Shown: positions 1-13,968, counted from the stretch's first letter. The stretch: 59,053 nt of DNA from Darksidea phi (GCA_030770425.1 JASJFT010000258.1:1-59053); one strand, 5' to 3'. The notes: generated from the sequence alone by a model not told the origin. Made by a program: numbers and translations.

Positions 1-2217
1 TAATAGAAGTATTCTATAATATTATACTAGTAGTAGTAGATAAGTTTATAAAGTATACTTACTTTATCCTATATATAGATAAGGGAAATATAATAGAATA
101 ACTTATCTATATCTTACTAAGATATATATTTAGTAAATATAGAATACTAGATAAAATAATCTTAAATAGAGATATTAAGTTTATAATAAAGTTTTAGTAG
201 ACTCTTATAACTAAACTAGAAATAAAATATAGTATATTAACTACTTATTATCTATAAATAGATAGACTAACCGAATAAACGAACTAGATAGTAGAATAAT
301 ACCTTAGATATTATCTAAACTACTACTAGAATAATTAGGTTATACTTTTACTTATAGTATAATTTATATATAATAGTTTATAATATAGTATAATAAAGAT
401 AATTCCTTTCTTTATAAACTACGGAATTAAATTAGTAATATATAAGAAACCTAGATAACTTTAATTCTATAGCTAGAATAAAGAAGAAATAGTAAAAATT
501 ATCTTATAAATATACTAATAACTTAAGAAAGATATAAAATTTCTTTAAAATAGAATAAATAAATACTATAATAAGAAATAAAAAGAAGTACCTACTTTTA
601 AAAAGGAAGAAAAGGTATAATTACTATAAAAGAATATTAAGAGTAAGTAACCTAATAGTAAACTAGACTATACTAAGATCGGACCCTATAAGATTAAGAA
701 ATAAGTTTTACTTATAAATTATTAACTAAGACTACTCTTATAAATAAAAACTTATCCTATATTTTATATTAGCTTACTAGAAAAAGTATTATAGAATATT
801 AAACTAGTAGTATACGAAGTAGATATATATAATAAAGATAATAAAGAATAGAAAATAGAAAAAATCCTAGATAATAATATTAAAAATAGAAAAATCTATT
901 ATCTAATTAAATAGTAGGAAATAGATAGAAATAAAAAACTATAAAAATAAATCTAGAAATTTAAAAATAATTTTAATTATTCTAAAAAGCTTATAAAGTA
1001 CTAAGATTATAACCCTAAAGAAAACCTAGAGATAAAATAAGTTTATTTTATAATAAGTTAAGAAGATTAGTATTATCTATAATATAATAAAAGATATTTA
1101 ATAAATTAAAAGAAGTAATATTATCTATAATATTATAAGTAACGTCTAGAATAGTTAAAGAGGCCTTTAGATTCTCTTACTACTCTAGCTATTAAAGCTC
1201 TATCTCCTCTTTATCTTTCTTAGCTTCTAGTATCTAGAATTATACTATTAACTTCTTATAAAAAACTACTCTTTACTTCTTTAAATAATATACTTATATC
1301 TAAGCCTCTATTAGCTTATTAAGAAGCTTATTTTAAGCTTTTTAAACTTTCTCTAACTATTATTAAAATTTCTCTTTTATATAATTAATAAATCTTACTA
1401 ATAGTAATAAGTCTTAATACGTAAGTTTTACTACTTAATATAGATAAACCTTTTAATAATAAGATACTAAATATATAATAAGAACTTTATATATTAATAT
1501 AAATATATATCTTATAATATCTTTTATCCTTAAATAAAGTAATATATAGTATTTCTAATTATAAATAATAACTATAAGGAAATATTTTAGAGTTATAATA
1601 AAGAATTTTATTAATAAGAGTAATATATTCTCGAGTTTTATATAATACTATAATAGATAATAATAGTCTCTTAAAATAGAACCCTAATATTAATATAGCT
1701 AAATACTAAATCTAGAATAACCTCTAAGCTAAAGATTTAGAAAGAGGAGATAGTATTATAAACTAAATATATATTATAGAATAATAGTAAGAAGAGCTAC
1801 TTAAGATTAAATCTATTATTAGTTCTAATATAAAATACGACGATTATAACTAGGGTATAAATAATAATTAATATAAATAGTTTTATTAGGAAATTATATA
1901 ATAGATTTATATCTTAGTAAGAATAGATTTAAAGATTACGTAATAGCTTAGTAGATCTATTAGAATAGAGTTATAGAGTTATAGCTTAGTAGATCTATAG
2001 ATATAAAGCTATAGATCTAGAAAGACTAAATTAATATATAATAACTACGAATCTCTTAGATAATCTTCTTCTTATATAGTTAATTTAAATCTAGATTAAT
2101 TCTTACCTATTAATATAATTAAACTATTACCTCTTTATTCAAACTTCTTCTTTTTTATCTTAAGTATAAACTCTAAACGAGGTTAAATAATCTATTAGAC
2201 CTAGACCTCGTTTAATA
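1..2217 (+). mobile_element. A2: 3' part of a RIP-mutated Ty3/gypsy chromovirus, truncated by the window edge
   Basis: The first bases align with 33,133 onward of the complete element A1, starting inside the integrase catalytic core (VVVDK-like phrase followed by a YTYFI-like stretch, C and H codons turned to Tyr). Integrase continues to about 800. A chromodomain-like segment follows at about 840-1010 (EEILD-like, then a YLIK-like phrase), then a non-coding stretch, a purine-rich tract at about 1735-1753 and the 3' LTR. There is essentially no CpA or TpG, and stops occur in every frame. CpG is scarcer than in A1, so this copy looks older or RIP-processed more often. The 5' portion lies outside the window. 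Confidence 0.85.
1754..2217 (+). repeat. 3' LTR of A2
   Basis: This matches both A1 LTRs in start (TATTA, from an original TGTTA) and end (CGTTTAATA, from an original ...CA). It is 464 bp against 441 bp in A1; the extra length lies in a divergent stretch at about 1850-1910. It is preceded by the purine tract AAAGAGGAGATAG, which acts as polypurine tract. No target duplication can be checked because the 5' end is missing. Confidence 0.8.
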
Positions 2218-2261
2218 TCTACCTTAGTAAGATATAATCGACTAATTAAAGTAAGATTATT

Positions 2262-2885
2262 ATAACTAGTAATAGTTAGTATATATAGTATTAAAGTATA
2301 CTATTATATATAATATAATTTTAATCTAGACTTTATAGACTCTTAGCTTCTATTCTTATCTCTAAGTACTAGTAATAGTAGACTACTTAGTATATATTAT
2401 ATCGAAGTATACTATTATATATAGTATAATTCTAATCTAGACTTTATAGATCTATTACTTTTATTCTTATCTTTAAGTACTAGTAATAATAGACTACTTA
2501 GTATATATTATATTAAAGTATACTATTATATATAGTATAATTCTAACCTAGACTTTATAAACCTATTACTTTTATTCTTATCTCTAAGTATTAGTAATAG
2601 TAGACTACTTAATATATATTATATTAAAGTATATTATTATATATAGTATAATTTTAACCTAGACTTTATAGATTTATTACTTCTATTCTTATCTTTAAAT
2701 ATTAATAATAGTAGACTATTTAGTATATATTATATTAAAATATACTATTATATATAATATAATTCTAACCTAAACTTTATAGATCTATTACTTCTATTCT
2801 TATCTCTAAGCGCTAGTAATAGTAGGCTACTTAATATATATTATATTAAAGTATATTATTATATATAGTAGAATTTTAAAGAACT
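2262..2885. repeat. Tandem array, exact 111-bp period, about 5.5-6 copies
   Basis: The phrase around TTAAAGTATA recurs with its G (or mutated A) at 2296, 2407, 2518, 2629, 2740 and 2851, that is exactly every 111 bp. Copies differ almost only by C/T and G/A transitions, as expected if the array was RIP-mutated after it formed. One further inverted copy lies at about 4290-4375. No coding content can be recognised. It could be a minisatellite, or subterminal repeats of an unidentified transposon. Confidence 0.85.
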
Positions 2886-2897
2886 AGCTAATATAAA

Positions 2898-3176
2898 CTA
2901 AGTCTATATCCTCTCTAACTCTTATTAATAGAATATCTAAGTAAATCTAAGTTAATAAACTAAGTCTAAAATTTATAAAAGATCTAAAGATTCGCTCTTT
3001 AAGATAGTACTTTATTATCTTCTATCTTATAAGAGGTATAATACTCTTTCTAACTCTTAATAATAGGATATTTAAATAAACCTAAGTTAATAAACTAAGC
3101 CTAAAGTCTATAAAAGGTCTAAAGAATATACTCTTTAAGATAATACTTTATTATCTTCTACTCTATAAGAGGTATA
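2898..3176. repeat. Tandem duplication, period about 136 bp (2 copies)
   Basis: The phrase ACTTTATTATCTTCT occurs at 3009 and 3145, and the surrounding sequence (CTCTAACTCTTA, TAATAAACTAAG, AAGAGGTATA) repeats at the same spacing. The two units differ by transitions. It follows directly on the 111-bp array. Confidence 0.75.
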
Positions 3177-3392
3177 TTAGACTATACTATTTTAAGTCGA
3201 AAGAAAAATATATTATATTTCTTTTAACTATATCTCTTCTCTATAACTAGAATCTAGATCTAGAATAGAGAATCTATTATTTTTTCGAATATCTAGTCTA
3301 CTAGTTTAAGAATAAGAGTTAATTACTAGAAGATATATATAAAGTATTATTAAAAGACTATAGTAAGAAAATAAGAATATTCTCTAAGATAG

Positions 3393-3478
3393 ACTATATT
3401 TATATTAATTTATAAGCTTTATAGAGAGTATTAAATAATAATAAGCTTATAAAGCTTATAAATTAATATAAATATAGT
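3393..3478. repeat. Perfect 31-bp inverted repeat (hairpin, 24-nt loop)
   Basis: The left arm 3393-3423 is the exact reverse complement of the right arm 3448-3478. Both arms contain an AAGCTT site. In a RIP-mutated region two arms normally diverge, because each strand is hit independently; exact identity therefore stands out. Candidate explanations are a small foldback element, a palindrome end, or chance AT-rich symmetry; the perfect length makes chance unlikely. Confidence 0.8.
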
Positions 3479-3574
3479 TTATTTTACTAAGTAGTACTAG
3501 ATCTTAAGAGATTCTTATAAACCCCTCTAGTAGATCGTAAAACGATCTAGTAGTTAACATAGTTTATCTAAGTA

Positions 3575-3926
3575 GAAAATAATACTAATCTTTTATTTAC
3601 TTTTTAGATAGATTATATATTTAATATATATAAGACTTAAGAGTAAATTATTCTACTTAAGAATATCTATACTAGTATACTTAAAAGATTATATTCTTTT
3701 TAGCTATATAAGACTTATACGAATAATAAACTTCTTACTACTACTATATATAAAATAATACTAATTCTCTATCTACTCTTTAGGTAGACTACGCGTTTAA
3801 TATATATAAGATCTAAAAATAGATTATTCTACTTAAGAATATCTATACTAGTATATTTAAAAGACTATATTCTCTTTAGTTATATAAGACTTATATAAAT
3901 AGTAAGCTTCTTATTACTACTATATA
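3575..3926. repeat. Tandem duplication, period 176 bp (2 copies)
   Basis: AATACTAAT begins at 3581 and 3757, and the following sequence (TTTAATATATATAAGA, then a CTACTTAAGAATATCTATAC phrase) repeats in both units with transition differences only. It is part of the repeat-dense block at 2.2-4.4 kb. Confidence 0.8.
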
Positions 3927-5139
3927 TACTTATTCTATCTTAAAGCTAGACTATTACTAGTTTCTATAATCTAGAATATCTTACTTTTAGAACTAGGTAT
4001 ATTAGTATCTTATAAGGTATAACTCTTAATAGTAATCTCTTCTATAATAAAGGTATAAGATTTATACCTATAATTTTAATAATATAATAGTTACTACTTA
4101 TTTAAATATTATATTATACTTTTATATTATAAGATTCTACGGTATAATCCTTTATACTCTAACTACTAGTACCTAGTAGAATAGTAGCTAATATACTAGT
4201 ACTTATATTTAACTATCTAGTTATAAACTTCTTTTATAGGACTTAGATATATAAAGAACTTATAATCTTAATAACTTTTATTAGTTATACTATATATAAT
4301 AGTATACTTTAATATAATATATACTAAGTAGTTCGTTATTACTAGTATTTAGAGACGAGGATAGAAGTCGAGGTCTATTATTCTAGATTTTAATAAAAAT
4401 ATAATATAGTAAATTAATAATATACCCTAATACTTATCTAATAAATAAAATATAATATATTAAATAGTTTACTAGTACTTATATAAGGTATATATATAGT
4501 ATATAGACTATTATATAAGTATATAATATATATAAATAAATATAGAATAATATTAAGGATATATTATAGGTATAGATTAATATTTAATAATATTAAAGAT
4601 ATAGAATAAATATACTATAAATATAGACTAATATAGAATACTTATATAATTTATACTATATTATATAATATTATACTATATTTCTTATAAATTTTTTTAA
4701 AGCGAACTTTTTACTAATATTTCTACTCCTTTTTAAGAACTAGTAGTATAGTATTAATACTAAAAGTTAATACTTTAAAAGTTCTTATTAATTATACTAT
4801 ATAATATCTATTTAAAGCTATTAGTATATCCCTTTATACTACCTACTTAAAGAAGAGTATTTACTCTAGTACCTATCTATTTAGTAGACGAAATAATCCT
4901 AATATATAACTAGTCGATAAAATATACTAGTAGTACCCTAAGTTTAATAAATAATAAGTTTAAGAACTAGAATTAGACGATAAAGATAACTATTAGTTAG
5001 AGAATCTATTTAATTCTAAAAATATTTAGGAGGATTAATATATCTCTAAAATTCCTATAACCTATATATAGTATAATAGTAGAAATATATTAAAGGTATT
5101 TAATAAACTACTATCTTTTAGTAAAACTTTAATAATAGT
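3927..5139. other. Unassigned RIP-mutated DNA with AT low-complexity tract
   Basis: Apart from the inverted repeat unit, no gene or recognisable element was found. About 4440-4690 is low-complexity AT sequence built from ATATAGA/TATTAA words. The region lies between the tandem-repeat block and the first recognisable part of element C, and may contain C's 5' LTR; no second copy of such an LTR was recognised. Confidence 0.5.
4290..4375 (-). repeat. Inverted, partial copy of the 111-bp repeat unit
   Basis: The stretch from ATAATAGTATACTTTAATAT to ACTAAGTAG is the reverse complement of the core of the 111-bp unit at 2262-2885, and the adjoining TTACTAGTATTTAGAGACG continues into the next unit. 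Together with the forward array it frames about 1.4 kb in inverted orientation. It keeps more CpG (CGAGGATAGAAGTCGAGG) than the forward copies. Confidence 0.7.
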
Positions 5140-6501
5140 TATAATTAATAGGGACTACTAATCTATATAAAGAAATAATAGAACTTTTAACTATAAGAAT
5201 ACTTCTTATAAAAGTAGGTTTATATAACCTTAACCCCTAGCTTCTACTATTATACTACTAATATTAGGAGCTAATAATATTCTAATAGGTAGTAACTATT
5301 TAGGGATATTTTATACTATATCTATCTATACTTTAGTTTTAAATAAAGTACTCTTAGTTAAGATAATATAAATACTAATCGACCTTTAAAATTAGAGTAT
5401 ACTAGTTAATTAAATTAAGACTACTTAAGTAAACCTTAATATAGTCTAAATAACCTTTAGACTAATTATAAATATCTATTAGACTATAACTAATCTATCT
5501 TTAATAGATAATACTCGTTAAGAGCTATCTAATCTAACTAAGATTAGGAACCCTTCTATACTAAACTTAGTAAAGAGAACTCTAATAACCTAAGCTATAG
5601 ATTATTAGATTAGAGATATTAATAATCTCTTCTAAATTAACTTTACTACTATTAATACTCTTAAGTATACTATATAGGTTATAATACTTATTAAGAATAA
5701 TATATATTATAATCTACTAGACTAAGTTATTAAAGATAATAAAGTTATTATATAATTTTAATTATAGATAAAACTTAAAAGTCTTATAAAGAATCCTATT
5801 CTAATAAAGTTTAATAACTACTTTAAGTTTTAGAATATTAAATAATACTAAAATAATAATTTTAACTTTTTCTTTAATTATTTTATAACTTATAAAACTA
5901 TTTTAGAGATAAAATCTTTTAGTAGTAATATAAATTTTAATATACTAAAAATATTTATAGTATAAAGTAAGTATTTAAAATCTTTATACTATAAGATATA
6001 AAGAGATAACTAGCTTAAGAATATATAAACTTAAATATAGTTTAAATATATTTTATAAAATATAAAGATAGTAATATACTTTATTCTTATACTAGCTACT
6101 CTTTTAAAGATTTCTAACTCTAGTTTAACTATAAGTAGAAAGTATACTATATCTTTAATAACTTTAAGTAATTCCGACTAGAAGAAATAGAATTAGAAGC
6201 CCTTTTAGTAGGGTAATACTAAATAATCTCTATTAAGAATTCTATTATACTCTAAGAATATAGTATTAATATCCTAATTTAAGATTAACTAAAAGAAGAA
6301 CTATTAGAAGTATTACTTTAAAGGTAATAATAGATTAAATAAAATTTAAAAAGAGAAAACTAACTTATTCTTAAAAAAAGATAAGTCCTAGTTATTAATA
6401 TTACTATAATACTACTAGGACTAAATACTAATAGTAAATTCTTATAAATTACTAATAATATAAGAATATATCTTTTTATAGATATTTTAATATAAATCTA
6501 G
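5140..6501 (+). mobile_element. C-left: probable gag region of a nested Ty3/gypsy element
   Basis: This is the left flank of B1. The flank resumes at 14,237-15,524, which carries plus-strand gypsy pol, so this stretch should be the upstream (gag) part of the same element. At about 6040-6480 one frame gives a Lys/Ser/Asn-rich stretch broken by RIP-type stops, compatible with a gag tail, but no zinc knuckle was recognised. The start is uncertain. The last five bases, TCTAG at 6497-6501, are the left target duplication of B1. Confidence 0.45.
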
Positions 6502-6769
6502 TATAAGACCTTAGAACTAAGTATAATTAACTAGAAGTTATAATAGCTAAGGTAACCTTTTAATTAACTAATAATAGAATCGGTATATTAAAGCTATTCT
6601 AAGATAGTATTATAAGAATATAAGAATAAGGGGTTCTTATACCTAAATAGGGCTTAGCGCGCTAAATAAACTAATTAACTATTAGGATAATCCTCGGGAT
6701 TACCTAATCTACTAACTAAAATAGAAAATAAGTAAAATAACTAGGTTACCTAGAGAATAGACTATAATA
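6502..6769 (-). repeat. B1 3' LTR (left)
   Basis: 268 bp, starting TATAAGACC (from TGTAAGACC) and ending CTATAATA. It matches the LTRs at 13,969, 15,525, 23,120 and 46,982. It is the 3' LTR because coding is on the minus strand. Confidence 0.93.
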
Positions 6770-9700
6770 TTATCTCTCTTTTAAAATAAGACCTTATCCT
6801 TAAGGGCCTAATAAACGAATAATTAAGAAAAAACGCTTTTAGAGGGGGGAGAAGAAGAGGTAAAAGAGGTAAAAGAGTACTTATATCTATTACTTCCTAC
6901 TTAAAAAACGATTTAACTAGTATCCTTTAAATTATTCTTAGAGTATATTAATATTATATAGTTTTATATATATCTACTTATTTTACTATATAAATTATCG
7001 TTTAAAAAATATTTTTCTAATATATATATTATATAACGTACTTAGTATATCTAAAGGATATTATAGAATATATAAGAGGACGTTAATAACTTAGTTTTTT
7101 ATATTATCTAAGAGTTATATACGTATAGTTTTACTAAAAGATAAAATTTACTTCTTTTATATTCCTACCCGTAGTAAAGTAAGACTATAGGGGGGTACTT
7201 TTAAGCTTAGAGGTAGTTATTATAAACTTTAGATATTATACTACTCGTTTTAGTAGACTATAAAGAAGGGATATCTTAGACTTAAAGGTAATTACTATAA
7301 GCTCTAAACTATATATTACTCGTTTTAGTAGACTATAAAGGACGGGGACTTATACTTAATATTAGTAATTTCTCTAGGTTTCTATCTTAACTAGTACCTC
7401 GTCTTCTAATTAAAGGCTAAGGAATTTATCTTATAACGTAGCTTCTAGCTACTAGACTAATTATTTAGATAGGTCTAACTTATTAGAATACTTATTATAA
7501 AACTCTTTTACTTTTTAGACTATATTTATAAAATTACTTACTAGGTAATAAATTAGATTTAAGTTATAGTCTACTTATTTTATTTAATAGTAGAGCTTAC
7601 TATAAATAATTCGATTATTAAGAATATAGACTACTAATTACTTAAAATATTTATTTACTTCTATAACTAGTTCTTTAAAAAGTACTTAATTAAGTAATAG
7701 ATCTTATATAGTTTTATATAATCTATCCGCGTAGAAAATATTATATATCTTTATATAAGAAGATAACTAAACTATATAGAAGTTATATCTTTAGTTAATA
7801 ATAAGATAAGATTTATATATTTACTAGTCTAATTTTAGGCTTAGTCTTAAGGTAGTAAATCTCTTAGATATAATATAAACTTAATCTTCTATATTAAAAT
7901 CTAGAAAATAGTATTTTTTATTAACTTATTAGCTCTAGGCTTTCTAAACTACTATAATATTAGCTTAGACGTAATCGCGAACCTATTAGACTATATTAGC
8001 TTAGATTTTTATAAACTCTTAAGCTATCTATATAATTATATTATTTAGTAATTTAAAGGATTTATAGATACGTTCTTACTAGTTCTAGTAGTAATAAGTC
8101 TTATAATCGAACTTAATCTTAAATAGAAAAAATCCTATTATATTATATAAAAGAATTATCTAGACCTAGTCTATACTAGATAAGAGATTAAACTAGTTAT
8201 TCTAATAAAAGTTTATAAAGAGGTATAATTATTAGTCTAGTTATTAATTAAAAACTTCTATATTACTATTAGTTTATAGATAGTAGATCGTAGATAATAA
8301 CTAGTTAATTTCTATAAGTTTATATAATTTTTTTATAAAACCTAATATAAATTATAAATCTTAATCTAAGATTATAGTATATAGAGGACTAAAGACTTAC
8401 TATATATATATATAGTAGAAAGTAGCTATATCTTTAGTAGTAATAGTTTTAAAGTAAAGTAATAAGAAAGTATATTTTAATAATCTATATATTATTATAA
8501 ATATATTATTATATTTCTTATAGTCCTTTAGAAAACTTTTAAAATTTATAAAAATATTTTTCTATACCCTCTTAGATATAGGAAGTAGTTTAAGAAGACT
8601 TAAGATCTTATCTTAAGACTTATAACTCTATTAATACTACTTATAGTTTCTTATATAATATTTTATATCTTTATTTATTATACTTTAATAATATAGGTCT
8701 CTTAGAAGTCTAATAGTTTTCTTTATACTTAAATAAGTAGTAATTTACGTAATATATACTATTTAGATAAAATAAATCTTAAAAAATCCTACTTTAGGTA
8801 CTATTAACTTCTCTTTTTAAAGAAGAAGCCTAGATAGGGTTAAAAATAGATACTTATATTCTTAATAAGCTAACTTTTACTCTAGTTTAAGTATAGTATA
8901 TATATAATTTTTATAAAGTATATAATTAAGAAGTAAATAAGAGTAAGCTTTAGTTTTATACTCGGAATCTTAGATATTAATAGTAGTTATTAAGATAACT
9001 ATTATAGCGAAGGTCTATTCGAAGAGAATAAAGATATAAGTTCTAGTAGCTTTATCTTTTAACTTCTTCTATTTTTAAGAGAGGGTATTTATAATAATAT
9101 TAGTAGTTTTAAGATAATAATAAATAATATAATAGTAATTTATAAGCTTCTTAGTCTAGTAAGCTTATTATAGAATTAGTTTATATATAATTAAGAAGTA
9201 CTCTAGTATTTAGTAATTAGTAATAACTTAAAAGGGTTTATTTAATTATAATTCTATAAGTTAAGCTCTTTATTTATTTAATTCTCTTATAACCGTAAGT
9301 ATTTTCTTATTATAAATCTTATAGTTTATTTCTATAGACTTTATTATCTTTATAAAGTAGATTATAGATTATTAGATTTTATTATCTTAAAGCTATATAA
9401 AGATACTTACTAAAATATTATTATTTATATTAATTTTTATATAAGTCCTATAATAGAACGAGTAATATCTTATAATAATATCTAAATATAATAATATTTT
9501 ACTTTTCTTAAATATAACTTACTCTTTAGACTTAAAGATATAGAATTTTCTCTTTTATAGTAGTTAAATAAACGAACGGACTATATAACTATAGTCTTTT
9601 AACTACTTATAATAGTAATTATAGAAGTCTAAGTAAGCTTATAACTCTTTTAGAGTTATAGATTCCTTTTAGTCTTTAATAGCTATTATCTTATTAGAAT

Positions 9701-12700
9701 CTATATAAATTCCTTTAGTATTAATAATAAAATCTAAAAACTTTATCTTAGTAACTATAAACTCGCTCTTTTTAATATTAATCTATAGTCTAGTCTTCTT
9801 AAGCTTATCTAGGATTTTACTTATATATTTCTTATACTTAAGGGGGTCTTCTAAGTAGATTAAAATATCGTTTATATAGATAGTATAGATCTTATTAATT
9901 TTATTTTTAAGTACTTAATTAATATAGTACTAAAAGGTTATTAGTCTATTATATAGTCTAAAAGATAGAATATAATATTTATAATTTCTATATTATATTT
10001 TAAAAGTTATAAAATCTTCTATATTAGAATCTAGTCTAATATAATAAAAGACTTAACGTATATTTAGCTTAGTAAATATCTTTACCTTAGAAAGTTATAT
10101 TAGTATTTCTTTAATTAAGAGAATAGTTATAACGTTCTTCTTTATAACTATATTAATTTTTTAATAGTTAATATAGAACCTCTATCTCCTTTCTAGCTTC
10201 TTAATAAATAGGATAAGTAAGATAAAGTTAGTATTATTAGTTATAATAAAGCCTTTCTTTAAATACTCTTCTAGGTAAACTTTTAGTAACTTTAAGTATT
10301 TAAGAAATATATTATAGAATAGACTTATACTAAGCTTATTTATATTATTCTTAAGGATAATTTTATAGTTAATATTCTTTCTTTTAAAGAGTAGCTTATT
10401 TAAGTTAATCTTAAAGAAGTAGTTTAAAGTAGCTCCTATATAATCTTTATAAAGGAGCTTTTTTATTATTATATCTTATATATTCTATTTTATTAAGTCT
10501 TTTAATTATCTATTTCTAATTAATAAGTTAACTTTATATAGGTTAGTAGCTTCTAGTATAACTTCTTTCTTATCTATAAGCTTCTATATATTAAAAGACT
10601 CGAGAAAATATATATCGAATTTATTACTAATAGTCTACCCTAGTAAGTTATTAGGAATAGATATTACTTTCTTTTTTTTTCTATTATTTTTTTAATAATC
10701 TTATTAGTTTTTCTTAAATTTAGTACCTCTTAAATTATTATTAGTATTACTATCCGCGTTCCTCTATATTTTCTTAGAAGTAGTTTACTAATTCTTTATT
10801 ATCTATAGTAAGACTTTAGTAGACTTATAGGTCTTCTCTTAAAGAATTATAAAGGCTTTAATAAGAATCTTTAAACTAAATATTAAATTCTTTTTAAGTA
10901 AGTAAACCTTCTTTTATACTTTAATTTACTAATTAATTAGATTATTATAATATAAAGTATTATTCTAATATTTCGACTTTAGCTTTAGATTTAGCTTCTC
11001 TATAGTAGTTAGGTTATATTTTATCTACTTTAAGATATTATCTAGCTAGTATAAAGTCTAGTTATAATAGTTAATTAAGGACTAGATTTACTTAAAGAAT
11101 TTTCTTTCGAGTATTATATTATAATACTTAAGTTTATAAAAGAAAAACTAAATAGATATATTCTTTTCTTAGATTAATAGATTAGTTTAAATAGTTATAT
11201 TAACTAAATAATCGTATTTCCTATTAAATCTATTAAGAGGGATTAGTTTCTTTAGTTAATAGAAAATAGGTTTTAGTTTTTTCTTTACTACCTTTAAATA
11301 TTTAGAGTAGACTAATAGGTATATACTAGTACTACTATCTACTAGTCCCCTTAGCTATATAGCTAGGCTATTTACTATAAATTAAATAGAAAGTATAAAT
11401 AATTTCGAATTAATAAGCTATAGTATCTTAATAAGTTATTAATAATTAAGAGATTTAATTACTCCTATATAGACTACTAGGAAGAAGTTCTTTTCTAGTA
11501 ACTTTTATTTTTTAATACTATAAAGAAGATATTAGAGTTATACTTTAAACTACTTTCCTCTTTATATAAGAAGTCTAAATAAGCTTCTTCCTTAAAATTA
11601 TTAGAAAAGATAGTATTAACTTTTACTTCTATAATATTCTATATTACTTTATATATAATATAGTCGAAGTAGTTTTACTATTTATTCCTTTTCTTATAAT
11701 CGAAATAATAGTCTTACTTCTTATACTTTTTAAAAGAGTAGTTATAGAGCTTAGAGGCGTCTTTAGAACGAATAAACTTTTTTTTTAACTTATTAGAAAA
11801 GGGCCTACTTATAATTAGCTACTTTCTTTTAAAAATAGTTAATTAGTTACTTTAGATAAGCTAAGTCTTTTAGTACTAATTATTTTTAAGTAGTATCTTA
11901 TTAACTAAAGTTATATATTTATAAAGCTTATTAAAGATAGAATTACTATTATTAAATAAATCTATCTTATTTCTTAGCTCGAAATAGAGCTTATTTACGA
12001 ATTCTTCGTTCTACTAGTAGTAAGATAGATAGACCTCTATTATTAAACGTTTAAAATTCTTAATAAAGTTACTAACTTTACTAAATACGTTTATATATAG
12101 TTAGTAAAATTTAACTTTTATCTTCTTCTTTATATAAGGGTCTTTATAATATTTCTTAATATATTCTAATAGGTTTATATTAAATATAAAGTTTACTTCT
12201 TCTTCCTTAGAATTTAATTATATTCGAATATAGTCTTTTACTAAGCCTATTAGTCGGGATATAATATAGACTTAATAAATCTTAGCTATCTATTAGAGGA
12301 TTTCTTATATATACTAGTCCTTATTAACGATAAGTTTCTATTTTATATTATAGAGCTAGTTCTTTAACTTAGACTCTTCGTTATTCTTAAATAAAATAGA
12401 ATTAAGATAGAACGTAGTCTTCTAGAAGCTAAAGATTTATAAGAAGTTACTTTAATAATTCTTTATAATATTCTTCTTTTAAATAAGAATCTATATTCTA
12501 TTATCTAAAGTAATAGTTATAAATCCTAGTAAGACTAATAAGAATATCGCGGAGTAGATATTAAAATAAAAAGAAGAAACTTTCTTTATTTTTTTCGTAA
12601 TAAAGGGTAGTATATCTAAATCTAACTAAGACGTATAGATATTTTTATAAGAAGAGCTAGATAATAGAGAACTACGTAATACTAGAGGTAGAAATAGAAT

Positions 12701-13968
12701 TAAATTAACCTCTTATACTTTTATTAAGAAAATTAACTTAAGAATTAGATATTAGACTAAGTCTTATTAGAATCTTTTAGGTAGACTAGATATTTATAAG
12801 ATTTTATAAAGATTAAAGTCTATATTATTTAAGAGTACTATAATAGGAGAATATCTCTTCTCTTTAATAACTTATTTACTATTAAGATTATACTATAATA
12901 ATAAAGTCTTAAGAGTAAACTTAAGATTATATTAAGAAAGAACTATAAGTCTAATCTTAGTATAAGCGACTACGGGAGAGGACTACTTAAGATTCTTTTT
13001 TAAACTTTATTATTAATTTATAATTTTCTAGTACTATTAAAACTTCTTCTTTAGCTTAATAACTATATTATTAAGAGTTTTTTAATATTATAAGTACTTA
13101 TTAGCTAGGGATTTTACGTAGATATTTTTAATAATAATACCTATACTAAGTATAATTATTAGCCTTTAGATTATAGCTAGACGGAAATTATTATTTATTA
13201 AGATATTAACTACTAGGTTTAAGTCCTTCTAGATTTCTAATATTTCTTAAACTATATTATAATTAAGAGAAACTTCTTATTCTTTAATAGTTATTAAATA
13301 AGATATTCCGAACTAATTATCTTCTTTAAGTAATTAGAGTTTTTATATATAGTAATTAACTTTTTACTCTATATTCTTTAGGAAGATATTATTATCTTTC
13401 TAATAAGAATAAATAGCTTAGAGAGACTTAGAATCGATTTATACCTATAGATTAATAAACCTTTCTAGCTAAGTTAAGGCGTATATACTAGTTAATTAGT
13501 ATTTATACTTCTTCTTTATAAATAAAGGCCTCTAGCTCTTTAAATATATACTTCTAACTTTACTAGAAGCTCTACTTAGGATTTTACCCTTTTCTTTATC
13601 TTTCTTTAGGGAGGCTTTATAGAAGGAGGGCTTATTTAGTAGAATAGACTTTAAAGGGTCTACTTAGCTTAGAAAATCTATTATCTTATTATTATACTAA
13701 TTTAATAATCTAGTTAATCGTATAAAGATAAGTTAGTTATAAGATTTAGGATATAGGCTTAACTCTATATAATACTTTTATAGGTCTCTTCTCTTTAAAG
13801 AAGATACTAGATATTCTAGTAATATTAGAACTTAAAGTAGTTAATTTTAAGACTTATTTAAAGAAGTACTATATACTATCTACCCTAAGTACTATAGACC
13901 TCTAAGGATTTTTAAAAGGTTAATATTTAGTTATTATCTTTAACTAAAAATTAAAAATCTTAAAATAA
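6770..13968 (-). pseudogene. B1 gag-pol remnant
   Basis: This is the internal region of B1. Reading the minus strand from 13,968 downward: gag region, RT with YIND at 9867-9878 followed by an ILIYLE-like phrase, integrase at about 7900-9300, a GPY/F-like and chromodomain module near 7440-7850 where the family phrase LYYQVKW...YYPASNF is recognisable with stops. No start-to-stop ORF survives in any frame. The gag part resembles B3 more than B2 at about 12,600-13,600. Confidence 0.85.

Noticed and set aside
2262..3926. CRISPR array
   Set aside because: The repeats are 111-176 bp tandem units without short repeat/unique spacer alternation, in a eukaryotic genome.
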